Origin: Syntrophobacterales bacterium
GTDB taxonomy: Bacteria; Desulfobacterota; Desulfobaccia; Desulfobaccales; 0-14-0-80-60-11
Assembly (NCBI GenBank): GCA_023229795.1
Contig: JALNYP010000008.1
Location: forward strand, 1 to 64,000
Reading direction: 5' to 3'
DNA: 64,000 nt
Positions within the stretch are counted from its first letter, which is position 1. Each line of letters begins with the position of its first letter. The position numbers were made by a program, and so were the translations under genes. Shown here piece after piece: positions 7,198-15,692 of this stretch. Below the pieces are notes generated by a model that did no database searches, was not told the DNA's origin, and saw only the letters and a program-made list of their open reading frames with translations.

Positions 7198-8487
7198 TTA
7201 TCGCTTCTTCTCCCACCTGAGTAAATCCGTCACTTGCGCTAATGTCCGGCCTTCTTTGATTTCCTCCCGGATGCGGTTTTCTTTTTCCAGGACGTCCATG
7301 GCCCGGTTGGCGTATTCCACCGCCAGTTTGCGGGGCAGGACTACCACGCCGTCGTCGTCGCCCAGGATCCAGTCGCCGGGCTCCACCTTGAGGCCGCCTA
7401 CCCGGATGGGCACGCCGATCTCGCCGAAGCCCTTGGGTTCGCCGGCGTTGGGCATCACCAGGCGGGAGAAAGCGGGAAAGCCCAGCTTGACGATGTCGCC
7501 GGAGTCCCTAATGGCCCCGTCGATGACCACGCCGTTCACCCCCCGCTGGAGGGCGGAATGGGTGGCCAGTTCGCCCCAGATGGCCGGGCCGACGCCGCCG
7601 ACGTCGATGACCAGGACGTCCCCCGGCTGGGCCAGGTCGATGGCCTCCACCGGCTTGGCCCAGTCGCCGGGATAGGTGCGCACCGTCAGGGCCGGACCGG
7701 CCAGGCGCGCCCCCGGGAACAAGGGTCGTAGGCCTTCCAGCACCCCGCCCCGGTGCAGGGCGTCCGAGAGGTTGGCCACGGACACCATGGAGAGCACCCG
7801 GCGAATCTCTTCCTCGCCGCCGCGCTTGAACAGGGTGGTGGGAATCGCCACGCCTTCATCCAGGGCCCGGCGAATCTCGGCGGTGGCGGCCTCGGGGTTC
7901 AGGGCCTTGGTGATGGCGCCGCCCACGATGACGTAAGCGGCCCCGTGGGCTACGGCCGCGGCCGCGGTCTCGGAGTTGATGCCCCCGGCCACACCCACGG
8001 GCACGTGCACCGCCTGGCTCACCTCATAGAGAATGGCAAAGGGGTCCCGGCCCCGCATCTGCTCGTCAATGGCCACGTGCACCGCAATGTAATCGGCCCC
8101 CAGGGCCTCCACCTGCCGGGCCCGGGCCACGGGATCGGCCACCGCGATGAGGTCCACCGCGATCTTGGCGCCGTAGTTCTTGCCGGCCTGGATGCACTCC
8201 GCGATGGTGGCGTCGGTGGCGGTGCCCAGGACGTCGATGATTCCCGCGCCGGCCTTGGCCGCGGACTCCACTTCGATGCGCCCCGCGTCCATGATCTTCA
8301 TGTCGGCGACGATGGTCTTGGCCGGAAAGAGCCGCTTCAACTCCCGCACCGCGTCCAGACCTTCGCTCTTGATCAGGGGCGTGCCGGCCTCGACCCAATC
8401 CACGCCCGCAGGCACGGCGCGTTCGGCCACGCCCACGGCCCGGTGTAGATCCACAAAATCCAAGGCTAACTGCAATATGGCTGACAT
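7198..8487 (-). CDS. hxlA: 3-hexulose-6-phosphate synthase fused to an RraA-like domain
   Basis: 429 residues in two parts. Residues 1 to about 210 are hexulose-6-phosphate synthase (QLALDFVDL, DWVEAGTPL, ADMKIMDAGRIE, VGVAGGIN, YVIVGGAIT), condensing formaldehyde with ribulose 5-phosphate or running in reverse to make pentose. Residues from about 225 are an RraA/HMG-aldolase-like domain (LSDALHRGG, GELATHSALQRGVNGVVIDGAIRD). I start at ATG 8487: it matches the HPS family start and has AGGA 8 bases upstream; the longer frame to 8670 only reads through a repeat. Such HPS-RraA fusions are known in archaea and some bacteria; the role of the RraA half here is not evident. Downstream of hxlB on the same strand. 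Confidence 0.88.
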   Translation of the reverse strand: MSAILQLALDFVDLHRAVGVAERAVPAGVDWVEAGTPLIKSEGLDAVRELKRLFPAKTIVADMKIMDAGRIEVESAAKAGAGIIDVLGTATDATIAECIQAGKNYGAKIAVDLIAVADPVARARQVEALGADYIAVHVAIDEQMRGRDPFAILYEVSQAVHVPVGVAGGINSETAAAAVAHGAAYVIVGGAITKALNPEAATAEIRRALDEGVAIPTTLFKRGGEEEIRRVLSMVSVANLSDALHRGGVLEGLRPLFPGARLAGPALTVRTYPGDWAKPVEAIDLAQPGDVLVIDVGGVGPAIWGELATHSALQRGVNGVVIDGAIRDSGDIVKLGFPAFSRLVMPNAGEPKGFGEIGVPIRVGGLKVEPGDWILGDDDGVVVLPRKLAVEYANRAMDVLEKENRIREEIKEGRTLAQVTDLLRWEKKR

Positions 8488-8508
8488 AGTAGTTTTCCTG
8501 AAAAGTAT

Positions 8509-8623
8509 TTTGGGGGAGAGGGCTAAGGGCATTTTCGTCAGCGCCCCTGCCCCTTCCCCCAAGTTTTCGCTGGGGCGCACCTCGTGCGTCCCAGCGCGGA
8601 CCCGCAGGTCCGCCCCTACAGGG
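8509..8623. repeat. Two repeat palindromes between hxlB and hxlA
   Basis: 8509-8562 is a TTGGGGGAGAGGGCTAAGGGC-type palindrome like that at 3242. 8571-8623 is a GTAGGGGCG-type unit (GGGGCGCACC, GGACCCGCAGGTCC, GCCCCTACA). They separate the two RuMP genes by 185 bases and may dampen co-expression. Confidence 0.6.
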
Positions 8624-8672
8624 AGGGCAGGGGAATTCCTGGTGACAATTCCCCCCGGCTCTCCCGACAATA

Positions 8673-9290
8673 TTACTCTAAATCCGCGTGGCGGTCCAGG
8701 ACTTCGCCCTGGTTATGGCCCAGGCGCCGCTGGTAGAGCAGGAGCACCACGGCTTCCAGGAAGAAGAAGGTGGCCTGCTCGAACAGGCTGCCGGGGCACT
8801 GCACCGAGGTGGCCTCGCGGTTCAAGGTCAGTTTGGTGGTCCCGGGGATGGTGAGAGTGACTTGGGCTTCCCGGCCGATGGTGGAGGCCGGGTGGGTGGT
8901 CAGGGCCAGGGTACGGGCGCCCACCGCGTTGGCCCGGCGCTGCATCTCCCGGGGCTGGGCGGTTTCGCCGGAGCCGGACATGACGATGAGCAGGTCCCCG
9001 GGGCGGACCCGGGGGGTAATGGTCTCCCCCACGGAATACACGGTAAAGCCCAGGTGCATGAGCCGCATCAGGAAGCCCCGGAGAATAAACCCGGAACGGC
9101 CGGCGGCGCAGCCGAAGATGCGGGGGGCGGTTTCCACTTCTTTGATCAGGGTCTCGGCCAAATCCGGAGTGATCCGGGAGAGCACTGCTCCCAGCTCCTC
9201 GTGCATGTGGTCCAAGGCCTGCGTAAATTTCAGCCCCTGCGGGGGCTCGGGGGCAAACAGGCCCCCTGGGGGTTGCGGCAGGCAATCCAT
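8673..9290 (-). CDS. hxlB: 6-phospho-3-hexuloisomerase
   Basis: 205-residue SIS-domain enzyme that interconverts hexulose 6-phosphate and fructose 6-phosphate. Diagnostic stretches are GCAAGRSGFILRGFLMRL (sugar-phosphate loop), VMSGSGETAQP, LALTTHPAST and GSLFEQATFFFLEAVVL near the end. With hxlA it makes a complete ribulose-monophosphate pair, either detoxifying formaldehyde or supplying pentose phosphate in the reverse direction. The first about 25 residues (QPPGGLFAPEPPQG) are unlike the family, so a start at the Met near residue 28 is possible. GAGG precedes the chosen ATG. Confidence 0.88.
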   Translation of the reverse strand: MDCLPQPPGGLFAPEPPQGLKFTQALDHMHEELGAVLSRITPDLAETLIKEVETAPRIFGCAAGRSGFILRGFLMRLMHLGFTVYSVGETITPRVRPGDLLIVMSGSGETAQPREMQRRANAVGARTLALTTHPASTIGREAQVTLTIPGTTKLTLNREATSVQCPGSLFEQATFFFLEAVVLLLYQRRLGHNQGEVLDRHADLE

Positions 9291-9467
9291 CCTCTGCCTC
9301 CTTTAAGTCTCGGTCCAAATCCTTGGATCCAAGCTCTCCATCTCGTGGGAGGATTATTAGCAGAAATTTAACACAACAGAAGGGAAATTACCAGAATTGT
9401 CATACTTGCGAAGCCGGGCACAAAATATTTTTTGTTGGGGGGAACGTCTGAAGGGTGGGCCGCAAGG

Positions 9468-9545
9468 CTGGGGGCGGCCGCCAACCGCCCCCAGGTCAAT
9501 AAAGGTAACGGAGGGAGGGGGGCCTGAGCGCCTCAGGCCCCCTTT
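9468..9545. terminator. Tandem GC-rich hairpins downstream of the octaheme cytochrome gene
   Basis: 9468-9494: 10-bp stem CTGGGGGCGG / CCGCCCCCAG. 9518-9542: 11-bp stem GGGGGCCTGAG / CTCAGGCCCCC with a 3-base loop, followed by TTT on the plus strand only. On the minus strand there is no U-run, so termination efficiency is uncertain. Confidence 0.5.
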
Positions 9546-9549
9546 CCGC

Positions 9550-12102
9550 TTAGTCCCCGGTCTTTTCCGGCGGCGCCGGTTTCTCGGCGGTGATCTCCTT
9601 ATACCATTCCGAGTGGTGCTTCTTAGCCCACAGGCGGCTCACCTTACCGTCCACCATGGCGCTCCAGGTGCCGGGGTTGGCGATGGTGCCGAGATAGGCA
9701 TGGGCGATGATCGCGGCCACGAAGATAATGGCGAAGAAGCCGTGGAGGGTGGACAACAGGCAATTGAAAGTCAGCGGCAGGCTGGCCTTGAAGATCAGCA
9801 GAATGCCGGTCACCCCCATGATGAGGGAGAGGACCACCGTGAGCCAGAAGAAAATTTTCTGGCCGGCGTTGAGCCGCCCCGCGGGGACCTCCACTTCTTT
9901 GCCGCCCAGGTAGCCGCCGTGGTTCTTGAGCCATTCCTTGTCGTAGGAGACGAATCTGGCGTCTTGGTACCAGAGCAGGAGACTGACGATGGAGGCGGCT
10001 GCGAAAATGAGCCCCGCCACCCAATGGATGATGACTGCGGAACTTTGCGAACCGAAGAACATCCGCAGCATCGTGACATTGTTATAGAAGAAGATGTAGC
10101 CCGTAAAGAACAGGATCAGGAAGGTAATCAGGCGAACCAGGTGGGTCCAACGCTCCGCCAGGGAAAACCGCTGGATTTCTCCGGGCGCGGCGTAGAAGTC
10201 CGCCACTTTGGGGCCCTGCCCGGTGTAATGCAGCACCAGGACGAAGACCAGGATCAAGATCAGCCAGCTCACGTAGGGCGTCAGATAGAGTTGGTGAATC
10301 TGGTTCAGGGTGAAAGCCCAGGGCTGGCAGCCGAAGAGCCGGCCGGCACTGATGGTCACCGGTTTGCCGTCGGGGCCGAACATGTCGGTGACGATCTGCC
10401 CCTTAAACATATGGGCCTTATCCGAATGGCAGTCACCACAGCCGTTAGCCCCCAGGGCGAGGCTGGGTGGGGCCACGTTGTGGTTGATATTGAAGCCCTC
10501 CAGATGGCCGGCCCAGGTGGTGTCCTTGCCGCTCACCACCTCGCCCTTATCATTCAGGAAGTACATCATGCCGCCCTTGTGGTAGTAGGGCTTGATCTGC
10601 TGGAAGCGCTTATCGCCCTTCAGCGTCTCCGAAAACGCCGTCAGGATGGTCTTGATCTGCTCCGGCGTGTGCACTTCCGGTTTCAGGGGATTTTTCGGAT
10701 TGAGCTGGCCTTTGGCCTTCTCGTAGCCTTTTTTCAATTCCCGGGCGAACAGGGGATAATTGATCCCGTCCTTGTCTTGGTTGGTGAAGAATACCGAATT
10801 GAACCGGTTTACCGGCCAAATTTTGCCGTGTGCGTCCCGCTGAAAGGCCGGCTGCCAGGCAAACTCTGCCCCTATCTTTTTGGCCCCGAGCTTGGGGTAG
10901 TTCACCATCTGACCGGTGGTGACGTCAAAGCCTTCGAAGGCCGCCCGGTGCAGGGAGGGAATATGGCAGACCTCGCAGGCCAGCTTGTCCAGGTGATTGG
11001 GCCGGATGGACAGGTGCCGGGGGCGGGTGGCGCCCATGTAGCCGGTCTCATGGCAATCGTTGCAGGTCTTGATGGTGTTATCCAGGTCGTCCGCCACCGT
11101 GGAGACGAATTCGTGCCCTTTGGCGAAATTGTGCTCGATCTTGGTGACCTTCAGTTTCTTGTCTTCGACCGAGGGGTGGCAGCTAGCGCAATTCATCCCC
11201 TGCATATTATGGATGTCGGGGTTGATCCGGTCGTTCCAGGAGAAACCCCGCTTCTTCAGGTCCGACATGCCGTGGCAGAAGACGCAGTTCTCGGCCGGCG
11301 GCGGATACGACAGGTCCAGGACCACCTTGCCGTCCTCGTTGAACAGGCGCTTATTGTACACCACTTTGGGCTGCTGGCCGTCCTTGACCAAGCCGCTCAC
11401 CAGGCCGATGCCGGAAGCCGCGACCGTGGCCCACTTGAAGTTCAGAGACTGGAGTTGGTTATTGCGTTCCTTGAAATTGTAGCCGGGCAAATGGCAGATG
11501 AAGCAGTCGGCTTCCACCACGCCGGTCTTGTCCCACTTGCTCTGGTAGTAATCGCCGTCCAGGCTTTGGGCCAACTGAGGCTGGGCCGCCAGGCGCTTAT
11601 CGAAGCGCTGCCCGTCCCGGTCAAACTCCATACCGCCGCCGCCGGGGTGGCAGCCGCCGCAGCCGGGCACGCCCGGCATCTTGGGGTCGCCCGCGGCCAC
11701 AAAGGCAAAGGTGGTGAGGTCGATTTCATCGGCATTTTTATTGTGCTTTTTCGCCAACTGGCGAAAAGAGGGCGGTCAGAACTTGCCCATCATGCCGTCG
11801 GACAAGACCCAGGGCTTCTTCTGGTTGAAGTCGTCCTTGATCTTGTTCCAGCCTTGCTGGAAGTGGTAGCCCTTGGTGATCTGGTCATAGTTGTGACAGG
11901 CCCCGCAGGTCTGGCGGGTGCTGTAGGGCTGGTCGGCGTTGTCGCCGGTGAGGGGGTTGATGATCTTGCCGTCGTCGGTCTTCAGGAAAAAGGGTGAACA
12001 GGTGCGAATCTTGGCGCTGGCCAGGGAGGGGGTGAGCACCAGGAGCCCCCCTGCCAGGATGGCGGCCGCCAATCCCCAGAATCGATAACCTTTGCTAGCC
12101 AT
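9550..12102 (-). CDS. Octaheme cytochrome c / cytochrome b fusion, candidate selenoprotein (in-frame TGA, Sec109)
   Basis: One continuous frame of 850 codons interrupted only by TGA at 11776-11778 (codon 109). Before it lie a signal peptide (MASKGYRFWG...SLASA) and the first CxxCH (66-70). After it lie seven more CxxCH motifs (about 148, 200, 273, 305, 347, 376, 555), then five membrane segments whose end (NPGTWSAMVDGKVS..WAKKHH) matches formate dehydrogenase gamma-type cytochrome b. The likely role is periplasmic electron transfer to or from the quinone pool. The downstream half alone would start at a TTG with no Shine-Dalgarno and no signal peptide, although its hemes need export, so separate genes are implausible. 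The start ATG at 12102 has AAGGAG 5 bases upstream. Alternatives: a nonsense-mutated gene or a sequencing error. The exact redox partner is unknown. Confidence 0.75.
11748..11778 (-). promoter_or_regulatory. Candidate bacterial SECIS element after in-frame UGA
   Basis: On the minus strand, UGA (11778-11776) is followed by 8 bases and then a perfect 8-bp stem UUUUCGCC / GGCGAAAA closed by the loop AGUU. The apical loop starts 16 bases after the UGA and has G among its first two bases, within the published bacterial SECIS consensus (loop 16-37 bases from UGA). It overlaps the coding sequence, as bacterial SECIS elements do. Confidence 0.6.
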
Positions 12103-12141
12103 GCGTGCTCCTTGATGGAATAGGCGATGGGTCCCATGCAT

Positions 12142-12535
12142 CTTAGGCAGGAGCGGACCCGGGTGTCCGCCCCGGAGTCGGGCGCGCCGGTCGCTCCGAC
12201 CTCAAATGGTTAAATTAGAAAGCAAGGAATATGCCATACCCTGGTATGGTAGTGTAAGGCAATATTAATGCGGCTTTGACGGGTCTTGGCAGCAGGATGT
12301 TAAGGTTTACTTAATTAGCAGGTGTTAAGGATTAAAGCCCAGGTCAGAGTGAAATATCTATCCTTATGGTAAGATCATTTCCATTTCCATCACTAGAGTT
12401 GAGGGAAGTCAAGGGCAAAGCCTGAGCAGGCAAGAAAAAGGGGCCCAGCAAGCTGTGCCCCCTCCTTGGCGGAACCCGGTGCTACTGAATGCGGATTCAT
12501 TCAACTATTATGGGCAAATCTCGCCGTCAGCCGGC
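12142..12535. other. 394-base intergenic region upstream of the octaheme gene
   Basis: No gene seen. It contains a GCGGACCCGGGTGTCCGC palindrome near 12153 and an AT-richer stretch (12200-12400) that probably holds the promoter of the cytochrome gene; I could not assign promoter boxes with confidence. Confidence 0.5.
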
Positions 12536-12832
12536 TTACCCTTCCCGGCTTTCCATGAATTCCATATAATCCGGATCTCCGTTAACGGGTGCGTCTTCAT
12601 TTTCAACCGCCTTGGCCTCAGGAGATTCCACCAGTTTCACTTTTCGAGGTTTTCGTGGCCGGGCGGCCGGGACCTCAGTTGCCGGAGCCGCGGCCGGTCC
12701 AGCCAGGGAAGTCAGGACACTATGAACCTCTTTAATTTCCTGGAGCAGTTCTTTCGGAGTGAGTTCGGTCATGGAGGCATGTGACGTCACAATCAGCGCC
12801 GTTAATTTCAGGACTTCAGCGGCCATGGGCAT
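12536..12832 (-). CDS. MucR-like N-terminal domain protein lacking the zinc finger
   Basis: 98 residues. The first about 45 (EVLKLTALIVTSHASMTELT, ELLQEIKEVHSVLTSL) match the N-terminal oligomerisation region of MucR/Ros-type regulators. The expected C2H2-type finger with its YI.CLEDGKK..LKRHL core is absent and is replaced by an A/P/K/R-rich linker (PAARPRKPRKVKL) and an acidic tail (DPDYMEFMESREG). It could bind partner MucR proteins or DNA through the basic patch; this is inference. GAGAGGA lies just upstream of the ATG at 12832; a second ATG two codons later is equally possible. Lies 56 bases downstream of thiC on the same strand. Confidence 0.6.
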   Translation of the reverse strand: MPMAAEVLKLTALIVTSHASMTELTPKELLQEIKEVHSVLTSLAGPAAAPATEVPAARPRKPRKVKLVESPEAKAVENEDAPVNGDPDYMEFMESREG

Positions 12833-12888
12833 GTTCCTCTCTTTGCGCGTTTATCGGCTGAGGCGAACTATTCCCTCCCTCCGGCTCC

Positions 12889-14151
12889 TCAGCCCTCAAA
12901 CTTATCGTCGAAGACCTTCATGGCGCAGAACTTACCGCACATGGTGCACTGGTCATCTTTGGCCTGGGAGAGGTCCCGGTAGCGCCGGGCTTTGGCCGGG
13001 TTGACGGAGAGTTTGATCTGGGTGTCCCAATCCAGGGCCCGGCGGGCTTGGGACATCTTGAGGTCCCAGTCGGCGGCTCCGGGCAGGCCCCGGGCGATAT
13101 CCGCGGCGTGGGCGGCAATGCGGGAGGCCACCACGCCGTCGATGACGTCTTCGACCTCGGGCAGTTTCAGGTGTTCGGCGGGGGTGACGTAGCACAGGAA
13201 GGCCGCGCCCAGGGTGGCGGCCAGGGCGCCGCCGATGGCCCCGGCGATGTGGTCGTAGCCCGAAGCCACGTCGGTGACCAGGGGCCCCAGGACGTAAAAG
13301 GGGGCGTTGGCGCAATATTTCTGCTGGAGGCGGACGTTTTTCCGGATGGCGTGGAGCGGCAGATGCCCCGGACCTTCCACCATGACCTGGACGCCCGCGG
13401 CCCAGGCCCGCTTGGTGAGTTCGCCCAGGATTTTCAGTTCGTGGAGCTGGGCCTTGTCGGTGGCGTCGGCCAGGCAGCCCGGACGCAGGCCGTCCCCCAG
13501 GGACAGGGTGACGTCGTATTCCTTGGCGATGGCCAAGAGCTGATCGTAGTGCTCGTAGAGGGGGTTTTCCTTCTGAAAACGGCGCATCCAGGCGGAAAGA
13601 AAGGCGCCGCCCCGGGAGACCACGCCGGTGACGCGTTTTTTGAGCAGCGGCAGCGCGGCCCGGGTAACGCCGCAGTGCACCGTGACGAAGTCCACGCCCT
13701 GGTTGGCATGGTGGTGCACCATGCCCAGGAGGTCGTCGGCCTTGACGTCGTCCAGGCTCTGGGCTTCGGTCATCACCTGATAGATGGGCACGGTGCCGAA
13801 GGGGGCGGGGCAGCGGGCCAGGAGCGCGGTGCGAATCTCGTCCAGGTTGCCGCCGGTGGACAGGTCCATGACCGCGTCGGCGCCGTATTCCAGGGCCGCG
13901 GCCAGCTTGGCCTGCTCTTTTTCCAGGTTCACGTCGTGGGGCGAGGTGCCGATATTGGCGTTGATCTTGACCCGGACCCCGGCGCCGATGGCCACGGGCT
14001 CAAGCCCGCGGTGCCCGCGGTTGGCCGGGACCACCACGGTGCCCTGGGCCAGGCCCTGGCAGATGACCTCAGGCGCCAGCCCTTCCCGGGCGCCGGCCTG
14101 CTTCATGGCCGGGGTGATCCGGCCCGCTAATGCTGCTTCCCGCTGCGTCAT
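12889..14151 (-). CDS. thiC: ThiC-family phosphomethylpyrimidine synthase
   Basis: Noncanonical radical-SAM enzyme converting aminoimidazole ribotide to HMP phosphate for thiamin. 420 residues (the short anaerobe-type form), with NANIGTSPHDV, DLSTGGNLDEIR, VHCGVTR, VSRGGAFLSAWM, SLGDGLRPGC, VEGPGHLPLH, PLVTDVASGYDHIAGAIGG and a C-terminal cluster CTMCGKFC. The anaerobic paralogue BzaF (5-hydroxybenzimidazole synthase) shares all of these, so the substrate product cannot be fixed by eye. I see no TPP riboswitch (no CTGAGA...ACCTGAT pattern) in the short upstream region, which keeps BzaF open. Confidence 0.85.
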   Translation of the reverse strand: MTQREAALAGRITPAMKQAGAREGLAPEVICQGLAQGTVVVPANRGHRGLEPVAIGAGVRVKINANIGTSPHDVNLEKEQAKLAAALEYGADAVMDLSTGGNLDEIRTALLARCPAPFGTVPIYQVMTEAQSLDDVKADDLLGMVHHHANQGVDFVTVHCGVTRAALPLLKKRVTGVVSRGGAFLSAWMRRFQKENPLYEHYDQLLAIAKEYDVTLSLGDGLRPGCLADATDKAQLHELKILGELTKRAWAAGVQVMVEGPGHLPLHAIRKNVRLQQKYCANAPFYVLGPLVTDVASGYDHIAGAIGGALAATLGAAFLCYVTPAEHLKLPEVEDVIDGVVASRIAAHAADIARGLPGAADWDLKMSQARRALDWDTQIKLSVNPAKARRYRDLSQAKDDQCTMCGKFCAMKVFDDKFEG

Positions 14152-14212
14152 GGGGTTATTGTATCTGAATTTTCAGGAGAAAGGAAGTTGTGAGGGGTGG
14201 AGCGGGGGCAGC

Positions 14213-14268
14213 TGTAGGGGCGGACCTGCGTGTCCGCCCCTGGGCGCACACATAGGTGCGCCCCTACT
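14213..14268. repeat. GTAGGGGCG-type palindromic repeat
   Basis: GTAGGGGCGGACC...GGTGCGCCCCTAC arms enclosing CTGCGTGTCCGCCCCTGGGCGCAC. Same family as 4412, 8571, 57682 and 63243. Confidence 0.65.
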
Positions 14269-14269
14269 T

Positions 14270-14881
14270 TTATTCTGCAAACAGCAGGCCTGCCAGTTCC
14301 GGCCAGCCCCGGACCTCGGGAAAGGGGTGGGGGCGGCGGTTCCAGGGTTGAGCGAACACAATGGGGGTGATGCCGTGGTCGGCCAGTTGCAGGCAGGTTT
14401 CCAGGCGGTCTTCGACGAAATAGCGGATGCCGTGATCCTTGAGATAGTGGATCTTGGTGTCGGGGTCGCCGGTGGCCAGGACCCGGATGGCCGCCGGCGG
14501 CACCGGGGCCAGGTGGTGATGGAGCCAGCGTTCGATGGGCTCGGCCCGGTCCCGGGCGGTGACGAAGAGCAGCGGCGTTTCGCCGGCCAGGCGGGTGAGG
14601 ACCGGGACCGCGTGGGGGAAGGGCTCCACCGGCAGTTCGTGGGGGCGGTCGATGAGCTCCCGGATCAGGGCGTCGATAATCGCCGGCGGCAGATCCAGGC
14701 AATCCTCGAGGTAGAAGGTGGTGATGTGTTCGTAGCGCAGGTGGTGCCCCTGGTTGTAGCGTTCCCGGGCCAGGGTCAGAAAGGTGGTCATGATATCGGC
14801 CACCACCCCGTCGATATCAAAGGCCAATTGGTCTTTGGGGAGGGGCGCCGGAATTTGGTCGGATGGAAAAAATTTATGCAT
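14270..14881 (-). CDS. HAD-family 5'(3')-deoxyribonucleotidase-like phosphatase
   Basis: 203 residues. HAD motif I is AFDIDGVVAD (nucleophile Asp plus second Asp), motif II is FVTARD, and a C-terminal FVEDR supplies the acidic motif; together these match the NT5C/YorS-like nucleotidase group. Probable role: dephosphorylation of (deoxy)nucleoside monophosphates, substrate unproven. I start at ATG 14881 (MHKFFPSD); the longer frame to 15046 reads through repeats and the edge of an IS remnant. No clear Shine-Dalgarno is visible upstream, so expression may have been altered by the insertion. Confidence 0.75.
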   Translation of the reverse strand: MHKFFPSDQIPAPLPKDQLAFDIDGVVADIMTTFLTLARERYNQGHHLRYEHITTFYLEDCLDLPPAIIDALIRELIDRPHELPVEPFPHAVPVLTRLAGETPLLFVTARDRAEPIERWLHHHLAPVPPAAIRVLATGDPDTKIHYLKDHGIRYFVEDRLETCLQLADHGITPIVFAQPWNRRPHPFPEVRGWPELAGLLFAE

Positions 14882-14926
14882 TTTTTGAGGTGCCCAAGCC
14901 GAGCTTGGCCTTAAAAATGTGTTCCC

Positions 14927-15562
14927 AAGCTTTACGGGCTGTTGCCCAAATCGGTTTATGGGGTTGTTTATTTTATTGCCAAGATAATTTTCCGATGCCT
15001 CAAACAATTCCATCATAGCTCTGAACTCCCTGAAAAGCCAGCTCAACCGGCATTATCAGGAACTCGAGGCCCGGCTGGAGGAGCTGCCCGAAGACGGTAG
15101 AGATAAAGGCAAGCTCAACCAGACTCACCTTTCCACCACCGACCCGGATGCCTCTATGGCCAGTAAGGGCACAGTCCTTCAGCCCCAAAGAAGACCTGAG
15201 AACACGTCAGCATCTCATGGAGAGAAGCTTTGCCCGTGCGGTCCGATTTGGATTCAAGCGTGCCCGCTGGCGAAGGCTCTGGAGGGTCCAGATCCAGGAG
15301 TACTTCACGGCCGCCATCCAGAACCTTATGATTCTGGTGCGAGATGTCAAAGAGCCTGGAACAGCCATTTCCTCGGGAATTAAGAGAACCAAGAATAAAT
15401 GGCTGAATATACATGATATTTATTTAGCTATCATCACCCGCAAAGGCTATTTCCCCGGTGCTGCTAACTTCTGAATCGTCATCCCAAAATCGTAACCTGA
15501 CCATCCGGGAGTGGTCAAAGGCAGTTCAAGAAAATGTATTCGGGCAACAGCCCGTAAAGCCT
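14927..15562. mobile_element. Decayed IS element (IS1182-like) bounded by inverted repeats
   Basis: Inverted repeats at 14927-14951 and 15538-15562 match at 23 of 25 bases and contain the core TACGGGCTGTTGCCC. They enclose about 590 bases with transposase fragments in different frames. The outer flanks on both sides are other dispersed repeats (CCCAAGC type on the left, GCCTGCGGCTACC on the right). Confidence 0.6.
15018..15474 (+). pseudogene. IS1182-family transposase remnant
   Basis: The N-proximal fragment (LNSLKSQLNRHYQELEARLEEL, then HLSTTDPDASMASKG) carries the STTDPDA motif typical of IS1182-type DDE transposases. After about 15190 similarity continues in another frame as the C-terminal end (QHLMERSFARAVRFGFKRAR, WRRLWRVQIQEYFTAAIQNL). 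Most of the catalytic core is missing and the frame shifts, so the gene is dead: internal deletion plus frameshift. Confidence 0.7.
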
Positions 15563-15692
15563 GCGGCTACCAAAACGATCATTTGGGCGCCGCCGCCAGA
15601 AAAATGGCCTGCATCATTCAAATCTCGTGGCAGTCGCGGTATAATCACTTGATACTTTGGTGAACCTGTGTTCACCTTTCAGGAGATCCCCT

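Noticed and set aside
9550..11757. Separate soluble octaheme protein starting at TTG 11757
   Set aside because: No Shine-Dalgarno, no signal peptide though hemes need export, and the frame is continuous with the upstream secreted piece.
9397..11997. Long plus-strand ORF (866 codons) opposite the cytochrome gene
   Set aside because: Antisense shadow with His/Gly/Val-rich composition caused by GC-rich coding on the other strand; no family features.
12889..14151. Calling the ThiC-family gene a B12 lower-ligand enzyme (BzaF)
   Set aside because: Motifs are shared by both; no neighbouring cobalamin genes and no riboswitch to decide, so thiC is kept with a caution.
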